Shown piece after piece: positions 63,715 through 64,000 of a stretch of DNA of 64,000 nt. The stretch covers positions 124,001 to 188,000 of the forward strand of contig NZ_JAMLJL010000001.1 in assembly GCF_023634845.1 (NCBI RefSeq), in the 5' to 3' direction. Positions within the stretch are counted from its first letter, which is position 1. Every line of letters begins with the position of its first letter. The stretch comes from Flavobacterium amniphilum. Its GTDB lineage: Bacteria; Bacteroidota; Bacteroidia; Flavobacteriales; Flavobacteriaceae. Both the position numbers and the translations under genes were made by a program. The notes beneath the pieces are model-generated. The model had not been told where the DNA came from. It made no database searches and saw only the letters and a program-made list of their open reading frames with translations.

Positions 63715-64000
63715 TTATTTTTTAGTAAACTTTTTACTGATTGTCTTTTGTCCGTCGTTAACCTCCAGAACGTATAATCCGGCGGCTAAATCTGAAACAT
63801 TAATATCTTTTTGATTTAGTTTACCTGCTTTAATTCTCTGACCATTCAGATTATAAATAATATAAGACACACTTCTGTCATCAATCATGGTGATATTTAT
63901 GGTACTTTCAACCGGATTAGGATACATGTCAAAATCAAAAACACTAGCTTCATTGGCAATGGCCGTCGCATTAATGGTTTGCGGTGCCGCCGGTGCCCCG
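63715..64000 (-). CDS. C-terminal part of a type IX secretion (T9SS type A sorting domain) protein, truncated by the window
   Basis: The frame is open to the right edge and reads about 94 residues, GAPAAPQTINATAIANEASV at its visible start and SKKFTKK at the end. It contains the type A sorting domain: MYPNPVESTINITM, a strand YIIYNLNGQRIKAGK and LAAGLYVLEVNDG. Such domains are recognised by T9SS and removed at the surface. The functional part lies outside the window. Confidence 0.88.
   Translation of the reverse strand, partial: GAPAAPQTINATAIANEASVFDFDMYPNPVESTINITMIDDRSVSYIIYNLNGQRIKAGKLNQKDINVSDLAAGLYVLEVNDGQKTISKKFTKK

Overview
The window looks like chromosomal DNA of a Flavobacterium-like member of the Bacteroidota. 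The evidence is low G+C content, promoter -7 boxes of the Bacteroidota type (TAnnTTTG) upstream of many genes, a type IX secretion (T9SS) sorting domain on the last, truncated gene, an SDR-type threonine dehydrogenase, a fused SpmA/SpmB-like protein, and many small secreted proteins with Bacteroidota-style signal peptides. I see no tRNA, rRNA, CRISPR array, insertion sequence or replication origin.

Region 1 (about 0.9-24.2 kb, all on the minus strand) is one long operon for an extracellular contractile injection system (eCIS) of the antifeeding-prophage / PVC / MAC type. In transcription order it encodes a DUF4255 (Afp16-like) tube terminator, a sheath, two tube proteins, a 58-residue DUF5908 protein, a LysM tube-initiator protein (Afp7-like), a VgrG-like spike, a PAAR tip, a gp25-like wedge, a baseplate-J-like wedge (Afp11-like), a 1009-residue Afp12-like wedge, a 992-residue protein ending in a PKD-like domain, a 198-residue protein of unknown role, the tape-measure protein (Afp14-like), a 1236-residue candidate cargo or toxin with a nuclease-like C-terminus, and the AAA+ ATPase (Afp15-like). 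A clear intrinsic terminator follows. Beyond it lies an unusual leader with four alternating complementary segments, then a gene that runs off the left edge.

Region 2 (24.5-38.2 kb) is ordinary chromosome: an NTF2-like secreted protein, a 37-residue membrane peptide, threonine dehydrogenase, a lipoprotein followed by mfd, an ACT-domain protein, yraN with an S66 LD-carboxypeptidase, metG, a secreted protein of unknown function, and a HAD phosphatase coupled to a chloramphenicol-acetyltransferase-like gene.

Region 3 (38.2-42.8 kb) carries ferritin and a Lys/Cys-rich small protein, a bacilliredoxin, a plsC / acyl-ACP desaturase / HD hydrolase operon, and a crotonase-family gene.

Region 4 (42.8-56.7 kb) is a nearly complete heme biosynthesis island. 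AraC regulator-hemH-hemJ-sensor kinase-crotonase run left. HemA-hemC-hemD-hemE-DUF3575-hemF run right from a shared 225-bp control region with operator-like repeats. HemB and a monohaem cytochrome c follow after a secreted-protein pair. The pathway from glutamyl-tRNA to heme is covered except for hemL (and gltX).

Region 5 (56.7-64 kb) has an alkyltransferase, a 3'-5' exonuclease, a GATE-domain membrane protein, a leucine-rich-repeat protein, class I fumarase, an RlmI-like methyltransferase, a folded intergenic element and the 3' end of a T9SS-secreted protein.

Two convergent intergenic gaps (25.1-25.5 and 52.4-52.75 kb) each hold a strictly 11-bp-periodic tandem array between two facing terminators. 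This is structure no gene explains.
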